In this document: in pieces, positions 25,960 through 35,533 of the stretch
How positions within the stretch are numbered: position 1 is the stretch's first letter
How the letters are laid out: every line of letters starts with the position of its first letter
Origin: Chryseobacterium sp. G0162
GTDB lineage: Bacteria; Bacteroidota; Bacteroidia; Flavobacteriales; Weeksellaceae
Reading direction: 5' to 3'
DNA length: 64,000 bases
Assembly: GCF_003815715.1 (NCBI RefSeq)
Contig: NZ_CP033922.1
Span: forward strand, 3,768,001 to 3,832,000
Translations under genes and position numbers: made by a program
The notes under the pieces: model-generated
Database searches by the model: none
The model's input: only the letters and a program-made list of their open reading frames with translations
What the model was told of the DNA's origin: nothing

Positions 25960-28851
25960 ATGAATGTGAAATTACGAGTATTAAGTGTGGGGGCGCTGTT
26001 TTTTATGGGACAGGCAGCTTGGGCACAAAAAGTGAAAAAAGACACGACTTCGGTACAAGACATTGATGAAATTGTAGTAGTAGGCTATGGTACCAAGTCG
26101 TCGAAAAAAGTTACGACATCAATCTCTAAGGTAAAAGCAGATGATTTGACGAAAGTATCCGCAGCCAGCACAGATGCACTGTTGCAAGGAGCCACGACAG
26201 GACTACAGGTTTCTCCCACATCAGGAGCGCCGGGAGCGGGATTTAATGTAAGGCTCCGAGGAGTTTCCAGTATAACATCCAGTAATGATCCTTTATATGT
26301 TGTGGACGGAGTTCCTATATCATCTAATTCTCCCAGTGGAAATGTGAGCTATGGAGGACAAACCGGAAATTTATTATCTCAATTGAATCTTGCTGATGTA
26401 GAAAATATTGAAGTATTAAAAGATGCCGCTGCTGCCGCTATTTATGGATCCCGTGCTGCTAATGGAGTTGTTTTGATCACTACCAAAAAAGGAAAAAGAG
26501 GGAAAATAAATTTCAGTTTAAATTCAACTGTAGGTTTTCAGAATCCTATCAAAACATTTGAAAAAATGAGAGCTGGAGATTATTACAAGATGCTTGATTT
26601 AGCTGAATTTAATACTACTCCCAGCAGAGGAAGAACATACTGGTCTACAACTAATGGTGTCTGGAATCCTAGTTCCGGACAGTCTATTGAAGATTTTTAC
26701 CGTTCTGATTTTGGAGATGATTATATCCGTCAGATTTATAGAAAAGACCAGCCACTATATGAATTGAGTGCCAGCGCGTCGGGAGGCACTGATAAGACTA
26801 CTTTTTATCTTGGTTTCTCCAATTTTGACCAGTCAGGAGTGATAAAAGGGCAGGAGTACAATAGACAGACTTTTACGTTGAATCTGGATCAGAAACTTAA
26901 TGATATATTCAAAGTGGTAAGTTCTGTGAGACTTTCTAATGAAAACATCAATAGAATTAACGGGGATAATAATATATATGCACCTTTAAGTGCTGCCGTT
27001 TTAGAAGCACCCGGACAAAATATTTGGAATCCTGACGGCAGCTATAATACAAGCACATGGACCTTTTCAAACCCAGTACAGAATGCTACAGATGTAAAAA
27101 GTTTGACAAAAGTTTTCGGGGTAAACACTTCATTGGGGCTTGAATCTAAATTTTCTTCCAAGCTCAATATGGTGACACGATTTAATTTGGAAAGGATCAA
27201 TTATGATGAATCACGTCTGTTTCCATTAGATACTTATCAGGGAAGAGGAGCCAAAGGACAGGCAGACTACAATGGACGGTTGTACAATACTTTTACAGCG
27301 TTTAATACCATAACATACAGTGAAAGGATAAGTGATAAATTTGGTTTCACATTAATGGGAGGATTGGAATATTTTAACCGTAGAACATTTGCTACCGATA
27401 TTCAAACTCAAAATATACCTTTAGGGGCTACTTCACCAGACGCAGGTTCTCAAAAAACCATTGCTTCCTATTATCCATCATTGGGAAACAGAACATTTTC
27501 TTACTTTTCAAGGTTAAGTTTAGAGATTTTCAATAATTTATTTATTGATGCTACCTTCAGGGCAGATTCCTCTTCAAAGCTGGCTTATGATAATAGAACC
27601 GAATACTTCCCGTCAGTTTCAGCTGCGTATGTGATCTCGGATAATGAATGGTTTAAAAAAGATGTAGTGAGTTCGTTAAAAGTAAAAGCTGGATGGGGAG
27701 AACTTGGAAACCAATCAGGTTTAGGAAACTTTGATGTATCTCCTACGGCCCAAATTTATACATATGGTCTGTTACCCACGTATAATATGAACCCAATCTA
27801 TGGTACTACAGGGGTTCTTGCTAATCCTAATCTGGTTTGGGAAAGAACTGGTCAGACGGATGCGGGACTAGAATTAGGTTTATTTAAGAATAGAATCAAT
27901 CTTACGTATGATTTTTATTATAAAAAATCACGTAAACTTTTGGTAAATGGAACATTATCTTTGGATAATGGAGCTGAAACTTATAGATCTAATGCTGCAG
28001 AAATGTATAATAGAGGACATGAAATTGGTATTAATGCTGCCATACTAAAAGCAACAAATTTAGGATGGAACTCACAGTTTAATATTACGTTTAATAAAAA
28101 TGAGATTACTAAGCTTTTAGGAGATCAGCCTGTTCCGATAGATTTTGGATTTGCAACGAGAATTGATGTCGGTCAGCCGTCAGGAGCATTTTTTGGGCTT
28201 AATGCAATAGGAATTTACAGATCAAATGATGAAATTCCTAAAGCTTTGTTTGATCAGGGGATCAGGGCCGGTGATGTGAAGTATGAAGATGTTAACGGAG
28301 ATGGAGTTATCGATTCAAATGACCGGATTTTCTTAGGAAAATCACAACCAGATTTCTTTGGAAATTTCAGGAATACATTTAGGTACAAAAATTTTGATTT
28401 GTCAGCTAATATAATATTTGTTTTTGGACAAGATATGTATAACTCTTCTAAAACATTTGCTGGTATTTCAGGAAACCCTTTATTTGGAAAGCTAGCTGAT
28501 CAGACAGATTACTGGACACCGGATAATCCTAATGCAAGCTTACCACGCCCTGTGAGAGGGTTTAATCAGTCATGGAATAACAGAGCGTCTTCCCGATTCG
28601 TTGAAGATGCTTCTTATATCAGATTAAGAGAAGTTCAGCTTGGATATACTTTGCCTAGAAAAACGCTGGGGATAGGTGACATGACATTGAGATTCTTTAT
28701 AGCGGCGGATAATCTTTGGACCTGGACAAAATACAGTGGACCGGAGCCCGAAGTAAATGCTTTTGGGCAATCAAACGTAGCCACCGGAACAGATTTCTTT
28801 ACCCAAGGAATGAACAGAACAATTAAATTCGGTATTAACTTAAATTTCTAA
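25960..28851 (+). CDS. SusC-family TonB-linked outer-membrane protein (pair 1)
   Basis: 963 residues. Signal peptide at 1-22 (MNVKLRVLSVGALFFMGQAA, cleavage after WAQ). The mature chain goes straight to the TonB box and plug (DIDEIVVVGYGTKSSKKVTTS, VRLRGVSSITSSNDPLYVVDGVPI, LADVENIEVLKDAAAAAIYGSRAANGVVLITTKKGK); the carboxypeptidase-like domain usual in SusC proteins is absent. The barrel ends TIKFGINLNF. It imports a glycan or peptide together with its SusD lid encoded 8 bases downstream. No hydrolase adjoins it, so the ligand cannot be named. Confidence 0.93.
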   Translation: MNVKLRVLSVGALFFMGQAAWAQKVKKDTTSVQDIDEIVVVGYGTKSSKKVTTSISKVKADDLTKVSAASTDALLQGATTGLQVSPTSGAPGAGFNVRLRGVSSITSSNDPLYVVDGVPISSNSPSGNVSYGGQTGNLLSQLNLADVENIEVLKDAAAAAIYGSRAANGVVLITTKKGKRGKINFSLNSTVGFQNPIKTFEKMRAGDYYKMLDLAEFNTTPSRGRTYWSTTNGVWNPSSGQSIEDFYRSDFGDDYIRQIYRKDQPLYELSASASGGTDKTTFYLGFSNFDQSGVIKGQEYNRQTFTLNLDQKLNDIFKVVSSVRLSNENINRINGDNNIYAPLSAAVLEAPGQNIWNPDGSYNTSTWTFSNPVQNATDVKSLTKVFGVNTSLGLESKFSSKLNMVTRFNLERINYDESRLFPLDTYQGRGAKGQADYNGRLYNTFTAFNTITYSERISDKFGFTLMGGLEYFNRRTFATDIQTQNIPLGATSPDAGSQKTIASYYPSLGNRTFSYFSRLSLEIFNNLFIDATFRADSSSKLAYDNRTEYFPSVSAAYVISDNEWFKKDVVSSLKVKAGWGELGNQSGLGNFDVSPTAQIYTYGLLPTYNMNPIYGTTGVLANPNLVWERTGQTDAGLELGLFKNRINLTYDFYYKKSRKLLVNGTLSLDNGAETYRSNAAEMYNRGHEIGINAAILKATNLGWNSQFNITFNKNEITKLLGDQPVPIDFGFATRIDVGQPSGAFFGLNAIGIYRSNDEIPKALFDQGIRAGDVKYEDVNGDGVIDSNDRIFLGKSQPDFFGNFRNTFRYKNFDLSANIIFVFGQDMYNSSKTFAGISGNPLFGKLADQTDYWTPDNPNASLPRPVRGFNQSWNNRASSRFVEDASYIRLREVQLGYTLPRKTLGIGDMTLRFFIAADNLWTWTKYSGPEPEVNAFGQSNVATGTDFFTQGMNRTIKFGINLNF

Positions 28852-28859
28852 AACTAAAA

Positions 28860-30194
28860 ATGAAAAAAAATATAATTAAATATCTGATAGTTTCTTCTTC
28901 TTTACTTACTATAGTAAGTTGTGGAAGAGATATGGTGGGGAGCGAGACAGTGGATACTGACAGACAGGTAGGAGATGGATTCATAAAAACGGATGCTATT
29001 GCCAGAACTGCAACAAATGGGATATATAATAACATGCAGAATCGATATGTCTATGGAGGAGAATTACATTTTTTTGATGGCCTTTTTGCAGATGACTTTA
29101 CACATACCGGTACTTTTTCCGAATTTGCTGAAGCAGGTGCCAGTAATTTTTTAGATACTAATTTGTCTGTAAGACGTATTTATGGAGGACATTACACTGT
29201 AATTAGAACTTGTAATGCTATTATTGACCAGGTGGAAACAAGGCCAATCCAGGGAAATACAATTACTAATCCTGTAAAAAACCAGGTACTAGGGGAGGCT
29301 TATGCTGCAAGAGCATTAATGTATTTAAATTTAGTACGCCTATTTGGAGGAGTGGCCTATGTTACAACTCCGATTTATATTGCAGACGATGTTATCCGTC
29401 CTAAAAGAGATTCACAAGAGATTGTGTATCAATCTATCATCAACGATTTGAAAAAATCAATAGAATTTTTCAAAAATAATAACGAAAAGTCCGAAACTTT
29501 CCTAAGCCTGGATGCTGCTCAGGTGATATTGGCTAAAACCTATATGGAAATAGGTTTGTATAATGATGCGAAAACCATTCTGGAAAATATTAAAGGTTAT
29601 TCACTTTCTGCAAGCTATACAGCATTGTTTACAGCTTCCACTTCAACAGAGCATATTTTCAAAATTAATTTTACAGAAACAGATGGCGGAAACCAGGCGT
29701 TCTTTTTTTATCCTGCTCTTGTAGGTGGGAGAGGTGAAGTTTCATTACGTACACAGTTTATGAGTATTTTTGATGCAAGTGATACAAGAAAAATGTTTGC
29801 TATTGCTCAAGGGAGAAATTATTTTAGAAAATATAGTAACCCTGGTAGTGGTGCAGATAATGTACCTATTATAAGATATGCAGATGTACTTTTATCTCTT
29901 GCTGAATGTAGATTGAAAACATCCGGGGATGCATTAACCCCTGTGAATCAGGTGAGAGCCAGAGCGGGAATTGCCCCGTTAGCTGCGGTGACATTAGATG
30001 ATGTTTTAATGGAAAGAAGAAAAGAACTGTATGGAGAAGCAGACAGATGGTTTTCAGTAAAGAGATTTGGAAAAGCACAGCAAGTGATAGAAGGTAAGGG
30101 ACGTCCTTATTTTTCTAAAAGACTAGACTTATGGCCAATACCTGCTTGGCAATTGATCAACAATCCAAATACCAATCAAAATCCTGGGTATTAA
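28860..30194 (+). CDS. SusD/RagB-family nutrient-binding lipoprotein (pair 1)
   Basis: 444 residues with a lipoprotein signal (Cys21 in LLTIVSCGRDM). SusD features visible are the TPR-like region (EAYAARALMYLNLVRLFGGVAYVTTPIY), RYADVLLSLAECRLK and the C-terminal VRARAGI, MERRKELYGEADRWFSVKRFG and LWPIPAWQLINNPNTNQNPGY. It caps the SusC barrel encoded immediately upstream and binds the ligand at the cell surface. Same operon, 8-base spacing. Confidence 0.92.
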   Translation: MKKNIIKYLIVSSSLLTIVSCGRDMVGSETVDTDRQVGDGFIKTDAIARTATNGIYNNMQNRYVYGGELHFFDGLFADDFTHTGTFSEFAEAGASNFLDTNLSVRRIYGGHYTVIRTCNAIIDQVETRPIQGNTITNPVKNQVLGEAYAARALMYLNLVRLFGGVAYVTTPIYIADDVIRPKRDSQEIVYQSIINDLKKSIEFFKNNNEKSETFLSLDAAQVILAKTYMEIGLYNDAKTILENIKGYSLSASYTALFTASTSTEHIFKINFTETDGGNQAFFFYPALVGGRGEVSLRTQFMSIFDASDTRKMFAIAQGRNYFRKYSNPGSGADNVPIIRYADVLLSLAECRLKTSGDALTPVNQVRARAGIAPLAAVTLDDVLMERRKELYGEADRWFSVKRFGKAQQVIEGKGRPYFSKRLDLWPIPAWQLINNPNTNQNPGY

Positions 30195-30253
30195 AATAAT
30201 AAACAACTAGCTTCTGAAATGAAGTATAAAAACTAACAAATTTTAATTATTTT

Positions 30254-30293
30254 AAATGAGGCTGCTCTTTTTTGGGTAGTCTCATTCTTTTTA
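30254..30293 (+). terminator. Terminator-like hairpin after SusD 1
   Basis: AATGAG (30255-30260) pairs with CTCATT (30281-30286), with inner partial pairing GCTGC/GTAGT, followed by CTTTTTAT. Confidence 0.65.
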
Positions 30294-30563
30294 TAGGTTG
30301 ATAGTATTTCACTAAAAACACTCATTTTTTCAATGATTCTGTTATAAAACCGATAATACTTATTGTTTTATATATAAACTTGTTATTAATTTCTCTTATT
30401 TCATTTTTAAATTAATATACAATAATTTATATAAAACCTTGTCAGTGTGGAAAATATATTGTTTCCATGTTCTTTATTAAGGGTCCTTACAGAATTTATG
30501 ATCCTTACTGTTGTTTGCTGAAAGGTAGCAATAGTGATATGCTAATATGATATGTGTTGATTG

Positions 30564-30593
30564 ACGATTATCTTTTTTGTAAAAGATAATCGT
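30564..30593. repeat. Perfect 13-bp inverted repeat
   Basis: ACGATTATCTTTT (30564-30576), loop TTGT, AAAAGATAATCGT (30581-30593). The right arm shares AAAGATAATCGTT with the upstream region of SusC 1 (25692-25704). It could be an operator or an RNA hairpin. Confidence 0.65.
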
Positions 30594-31083
30594 TACACTA
30601 AAAAAGAGAAAGGGGTTAATTTATTTTGTGAAAAATATAGTTTAAATGACAAAAATAAAGTCAGGAAACACTCTCAAAAGTTTGCCGTTTTAGACTAATT
30701 TTTGGATATGATATATTAACGGATTTTTAATTTTATTTTTACAGAGACTGTCTTTTTAGACGGTCTTCCTGATTTTTATCAGGTTATTTTTGGTGTTATT
30801 TCACTAAAAAGCACTCATTTTTTTACTGATTTTGACTCAAAACTCATTAGAGTTTGTTTTATTTTTTTCATTTATATAATTCTTATTTGTTTATTTTTTT
30901 CACTTTATTATCTTAATCGGTGTATATTAATTTTTATTTTGTTTTTCATTAAAATATCTTGAATGTTTAAAATACTTTGGTATTCTTTAAAATTTCAAAC
31001 ATAATTGAAGTTTTTTTTTATCGTTTTTTAGAGTTATATGCGGATAATCCTTTTGTAGAAGGCGGTTTTCAGGTTTTAATAAA

Positions 31084-31114
31084 TTGATGGTGTTAATATT
31101 TATTAACATATTTG
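31084..31114 (+). promoter_or_regulatory. Promoter of SusC/SusD pair 2
   Basis: TTG at 31084-31086, 20-base spacer, CATATTTG at 31107-31114 within TTATTAACATATTTG. Same element and spacing as the promoter of pair 1. The TTG of the -33 box is in frame with the SusC gene and can be mistaken for its start. Confidence 0.7.
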
Positions 31115-31143
31115 TCCCCTTGAATATATTAAAATCTGTTAAT

Positions 31144-33939
31144 ATGAATGTGAAGTTACATGTATTAAGTGCAGGAGCTTTGTTTTTTTTAGGACAAGCT
31201 GCCTATGCGCAAAAATCTAAGAATGATTCTATTCTGAAGGAGAATAAGATCGATGAGGTAATCGTTACTGGATATCAGAAGAAAAAAGCAGATGAAATTA
31301 CCCAGGCTCAGGCTGTTGTTGGAGGGGATGAAATCAGACGAAATTCTCCTACAACATCTATTGGTAACTCTTTACAGGGTCGAGCTTCTGGAGTATTTGT
31401 ACAAAGTACAACAGGGCAACCAGGTGCTGCCGCTACAATCCAGGTAAGAGGGGTTGCTGGTGTTGGTGGTTCTTCAGAGCCTACTTATGTTGTAAATGGA
31501 ATGTACATGACTGCAAGACAGTTTAGTGCAATTAACCCTGCGGATGTAGAGTCTATTTCAATTCTTAAGGATGCTGCTGCTACAGCACAATATGGTGCAA
31601 GAGGAGCAAATGGAGTAGTTGTAGTGACTACAAAAGCTGGAAAAGTTGGAAAAACCCATTATTCATTTGAAACTAAATTTGGATTCAGTGAAAGATTGAA
31701 GGACAATAACTATACCATGATGAATTCGAGAGAGTTAATGACTTTCCAAAATCAATTGGGGTATCTAGGCTTTAAAGCAAGACCTCAGGATGAGATGGAC
31801 AGGTTAGCTGCGTTCGATCATAATTGGCAAAAAGATTTGTTGAAGCCTTCAAGTATCCAATCTTACTTATTCAGTGCGCAAGGTGGGTCAAGAGAAAGTA
31901 CTTTCTATTACTCATTAGGGTATGATTCTGATAACGGAATTATCAGAGATATCGATGGACTTAAAAGATATACAGGTAACTTCGGATTTACGAACAAATT
32001 AAGTGAAAAACTTAATGTAGGAATCAACCTTGGAGTTCAGTATCAGGTTACTCAGAATTTCAGAGACAGAAACAATACTCAGAACCCGTTTGGGGCCATG
32101 TATAAATATGCACCATACGAACCGATTTATAACCCAGATGGAAGTTATAATCAGACAATGAGAGCAGGGTCAAACGTTGTAGAGCAAATTCGTAATTATA
32201 CATTGGAGGATCAGAGATTGAGAATTCCCGTAACCTTATTTGGAGAATACAAAATTATCGATGGCCTTAAATTTAAAACTAATTTTAACGGACTTTACGA
32301 TTGGTACATGGGTACTTCATGGTTGAAAAAAGGGTCAAACCTTGATTTAACCGTAAATGGTGTTCCAACAGGTTCATTGAATAAGAACTCATTCTATGGA
32401 TTTAACTATACATGGAATAACTCTATTAATTATAAAAAATCATTTGGAAGCCATAACTTTGATTTCTTAGGATTTATCGAATATAATGATAATTTCAATG
32501 AAACAATGAATGGTGGTGCTTACGGGCTGAAATCTCCTGTACTTAATGTTCCTACTATCACTACACCTTCGGATAGAAACACATTTACGGGAATTAAGAC
32601 TAGAAATACTTTGTTCAGTTTAGCTGGTATGATCAATTATGATTATGCAGGTAAATATTTAGTAACAGGATCATTGAGAAGAGATGCTTCATCAAGATTC
32701 GGAGCTAACAATCAAAGTGGTGTATTTTGGTCTGCAAGTGCTGCATGGAATATTGCAAAAGAAGACTTCATGAAAGGAGGCTTTATTAATGATTTAAAAC
32801 TTAGAGGATCATACGGAACAACTGGTAATGACGGAACATTGCCGGATTATTATAATGTAAACAACATCAGTTACGGCTTATATGGTGCTAATGGTGCTTT
32901 ATATCCTGGAACATCTTCACAAGGTAACTACATTATTGGTAACACAGATCTTAAATGGGAGTCTAATGCTATTACCAACGTAGGAGTAGATTTCGTAATG
33001 TGGAAAAGAAGGATTCGTGGATCTGTAGAGGTGTATCAGAATAAGAGAAAAGACTTTGTACAACTTGTACCTTTAGATAAACAAGAAGGAGGACTTTATC
33101 AATATGTTAATGCAGGGGATATGTCTCAAAAAGGTCTTGAAGCTGAGCTTAGTGTAGATGTTATCAAAAAGAAAGACTTCCAATGGAATTTACATGCTAA
33201 CATCTCTTTCCAGAAATCAACTCTTGACAAGTTAGCAGGTGGGCAAACCGAAAGAAACTTAGGATATACGTATCTTAAAGTAGGTGAAACTCCTTATGTA
33301 TTCTATAATGTGAGATTTGCAGGTGTTGATCCTAATAATGGAAATGCTTTATATTATGATAAAGCAGGAAATGTTACCAATGTTTATAGTGCATCCAATG
33401 CAGTTCCTCTTACTGATAAATCTCCATTCCCTAAAAGCTTTGGAGGATTCGGAACTACAATTCAATATAAAGGACTTGATTTCAGTGCAGATTTCGCATT
33501 CAAGTTAGGAGGATATACTTATAACAATATGTACGCGGCGGCAGTTGATCCAACTTTGGCTGTTGCAGGAAGAAATATGGCGCAAGCTGCTTCTAATGTT
33601 TGGCAAAAACCTGGTGATACGGGAGTATTCCAAAAAGTAGACAGTAATGGTATGCGTGATTCTGATCAATGGATTGAGAAATCAGATTACTTAAGATTAA
33701 GATCCCTTACATTAGGATATACATTTGATAAAGCATTTCTTGGAGAAGAATCACCTATTAATAAACTTAGAGTATATGTACAGGGACAGAATTTATTTAC
33801 TGTAACTAAATTCCACGGAGAACCAGAAGTTTCTGTAGGATCTGCTGACTCTACATCATTATTTGTACCGGGATCATTTAACCTTTACACTTATCCTGCT
33901 GTAAGAACAATCCTAATGGGACTACAATTAGAATTTTAA
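31144..33939 (+). CDS. SusC-family TonB-linked outer-membrane protein (pair 2)
   Basis: 931 residues from ATG 31144. Signal peptide MNVKLHVLSAGALFFLGQAA, nearly identical to that of pair 1. As in pair 1, the mature chain lacks a carboxypeptidase-like domain and starts with the TonB box and plug (KIDEVIVTGYQKKKADEITQ, GNSLQGRASGVFVQSTTG, PADVESISILKDAAATAQYGARGANGVVVVTTKAGK). The barrel ends TILMGLQLEF. Beyond the leader it is clearly divergent from pair 1, so the two import different ligands. An in-frame upstream extension to 31084 is rejected because it runs through the promoter. Confidence 0.93.
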   Translation: MNVKLHVLSAGALFFLGQAAYAQKSKNDSILKENKIDEVIVTGYQKKKADEITQAQAVVGGDEIRRNSPTTSIGNSLQGRASGVFVQSTTGQPGAAATIQVRGVAGVGGSSEPTYVVNGMYMTARQFSAINPADVESISILKDAAATAQYGARGANGVVVVTTKAGKVGKTHYSFETKFGFSERLKDNNYTMMNSRELMTFQNQLGYLGFKARPQDEMDRLAAFDHNWQKDLLKPSSIQSYLFSAQGGSRESTFYYSLGYDSDNGIIRDIDGLKRYTGNFGFTNKLSEKLNVGINLGVQYQVTQNFRDRNNTQNPFGAMYKYAPYEPIYNPDGSYNQTMRAGSNVVEQIRNYTLEDQRLRIPVTLFGEYKIIDGLKFKTNFNGLYDWYMGTSWLKKGSNLDLTVNGVPTGSLNKNSFYGFNYTWNNSINYKKSFGSHNFDFLGFIEYNDNFNETMNGGAYGLKSPVLNVPTITTPSDRNTFTGIKTRNTLFSLAGMINYDYAGKYLVTGSLRRDASSRFGANNQSGVFWSASAAWNIAKEDFMKGGFINDLKLRGSYGTTGNDGTLPDYYNVNNISYGLYGANGALYPGTSSQGNYIIGNTDLKWESNAITNVGVDFVMWKRRIRGSVEVYQNKRKDFVQLVPLDKQEGGLYQYVNAGDMSQKGLEAELSVDVIKKKDFQWNLHANISFQKSTLDKLAGGQTERNLGYTYLKVGETPYVFYNVRFAGVDPNNGNALYYDKAGNVTNVYSASNAVPLTDKSPFPKSFGGFGTTIQYKGLDFSADFAFKLGGYTYNNMYAAAVDPTLAVAGRNMAQAASNVWQKPGDTGVFQKVDSNGMRDSDQWIEKSDYLRLRSLTLGYTFDKAFLGEESPINKLRVYVQGQNLFTVTKFHGEPEVSVGSADSTSLFVPGSFNLYTYPAVRTILMGLQLEF

Positions 33940-33953
33940 TATTGAATAGCTTT

Positions 33954-35417
33954 ATGAAAAAGAATATAATAAAAATAAGTTTAGCAGCGTTAACAGCCTT
34001 TGTTTCGTTAACATCTTGTGACAGAAATTTAGACCAGATATCATCCGTTAATGAAGATCAGGACCAGGCAATGACCAGAGCTGAATCATTCAGACAAGCT
34101 ATGGATGGAGCGTATACAGCACTTAAAGTAGGAGGGTACTATAGTGGAGATACAGGGAGTCAACTAATTATGGGAGATCTTACTACAGATAACTTAATTC
34201 GTACGGCTTCGGGAAGAAATACAAATTTCGCAGCATCAAACTTCGAGTTTTCTTCAGATAATTCACAGACTACAGGCTTGTATAATACTGCTTATCTTGC
34301 TATCAGCAGAGCTAACTTTGTTTTGAAGTATATCAATAATGGAGTATTATCAGGTGCACAAAAAGCAAATATTGAAGCCGAAGCAAAAGCTCTTAGAGCA
34401 ATTGTTCATTTTGATATTGTAAGAGCATATTCTCAAATTCCAACACAATCTGCAGGAGCAAAGAATTCAATCGGAATTTATTATTCAGAAACATATTCTC
34501 CTTTAAATAGTACGTCATCCAGAAACCTGACTGTTGAGCAAGTATATAATAAGATTATTGCTGATCTTTTATCTGCAGCTGACAATATTACACAAAATGA
34601 CGCAGATAAAGGAAGATTGAGTAAAGCTGCTATATACGGATTATTATCAAGAGTTTATCTTTATAAAGGTGAGTACGATAATACAACAAAGTATGGAGAA
34701 TTAGCATTAGGACTTTCACCAAGCATTACAGCGAAAGATAATTTTTTCAGTATTTGGAAACAAAACGAAGGATTGTCTAAAATTACTGATGGTGTTTTAT
34801 TCCAGATATTGAATGCACCGGCTGAACAAAATACAGTGGGAGCAGCATATAATCAGGCAGTACCTAGTTTGAGATCAGAATTTGTTGTAGATTATGATTT
34901 ATATACAGCATATACTGATAAGGATGTTAGAAAAACTGCTTATTTCACTACCAGTGTTTATAGTAAGCAGAAATACAATCACGTTACCAAATATGCTGGA
35001 AATGGAGGTCCATCTAATATAGTACCAATTAAATATCTTAGATCAGCTGAAGTATTATTGAATGTTGCTGAGGCATATTATAGATCAGGTAATCAAGCGA
35101 CAGCTCTTACTTTACTAAATAAGTTAAGAGCTGAAAGATATACTACATTTACTCCTGGAGCGGAAGTAGGGCAGGCTCTTCTAGATGCTATCCTGAAAGA
35201 AAGAAGATTGGAGCTTGCATTTGAAAATGACAGATGGTATACCTTGAAAAGATTAGGTCTTTCTGTTCAGAGATCAGGTAAAGGAGATCTTTTTGATGGT
35301 ACAGGAGCACCAGCTGTTAAACAAACTCTTGATGCTGGAAGCACTAAATGGCAATGGCCAATTCCTATTACTGCAATTCAGGCTAACCCGAATATTAAGC
35401 AGAATGCTGATTATTAA
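33954..35417 (+). CDS. SusD/RagB-family nutrient-binding lipoprotein (pair 2)
   Basis: 487 residues with a lipoprotein signal (MKKNIIKISLAALTAFVSLTSC, Cys22). Typical segments are EAKALRAIVHFDIVRAYSQIP, KYLRSAEVLLNVAEAYYRSGN, LNKLRAERYT, ILKERRLELAFENDRWYTLKRLG and the end WQWPIPITAIQANPNIKQNADY. ATG 33954 is preferred over an in-frame TTG at 33942. It begins 14 bases after its SusC and is followed by a strong terminator, so the pair is a two-gene operon. Confidence 0.92.
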   Translation: MKKNIIKISLAALTAFVSLTSCDRNLDQISSVNEDQDQAMTRAESFRQAMDGAYTALKVGGYYSGDTGSQLIMGDLTTDNLIRTASGRNTNFAASNFEFSSDNSQTTGLYNTAYLAISRANFVLKYINNGVLSGAQKANIEAEAKALRAIVHFDIVRAYSQIPTQSAGAKNSIGIYYSETYSPLNSTSSRNLTVEQVYNKIIADLLSAADNITQNDADKGRLSKAAIYGLLSRVYLYKGEYDNTTKYGELALGLSPSITAKDNFFSIWKQNEGLSKITDGVLFQILNAPAEQNTVGAAYNQAVPSLRSEFVVDYDLYTAYTDKDVRKTAYFTTSVYSKQKYNHVTKYAGNGGPSNIVPIKYLRSAEVLLNVAEAYYRSGNQATALTLLNKLRAERYTTFTPGAEVGQALLDAILKERRLELAFENDRWYTLKRLGLSVQRSGKGDLFDGTGAPAVKQTLDAGSTKWQWPIPITAIQANPNIKQNADY

Positions 35418-35443
35418 GAATTAATATTTTTAATATAAATAAG

Positions 35444-35473
35444 AAGAGCTCCATGAAAATGGAGCTCTTTTTT
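35444..35473 (+). terminator. Intrinsic terminator after SusD 2
   Basis: GAGCTCCAT (35446-35454) pairs with ATGGAGCTC (35459-35467), 4-base loop, followed by six T. Confidence 0.92.
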
Positions 35474-35533
35474 ATTTGAATTAGTAAGAAAACTAAATTA
35501 AGTAAAAGGGATTATTAACTTCCTTACATAAAT

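Larger units (their letters stand above)
30195..31143. other. 949-bp non-coding gap between SusCD pairs, with internal duplications
   Basis: No credible gene. It contains a terminator at the left, then TATTTCACTAAAAA followed by CACTCATTTTTT at 30305-30330, a perfect inverted repeat at 30564-30593, AAGGGGTTAA at 30610-30619, a second terminator-like hairpin at 30744-30767 (AGACTGTC/GACGGTCT), and a second TATTTCACTAAAAA-CACTCATTTTTT block at 30797-30824, then the promoter of pair 2. The order hairpin, about 20-30 bases, TATTTCACTAAAAA is thus present twice. Confidence 0.6.

Noticed and set aside
31084..31143. N-terminal extension of SusC 2
   Set aside because: Runs through the promoter; the shared signal peptide begins at 31144.
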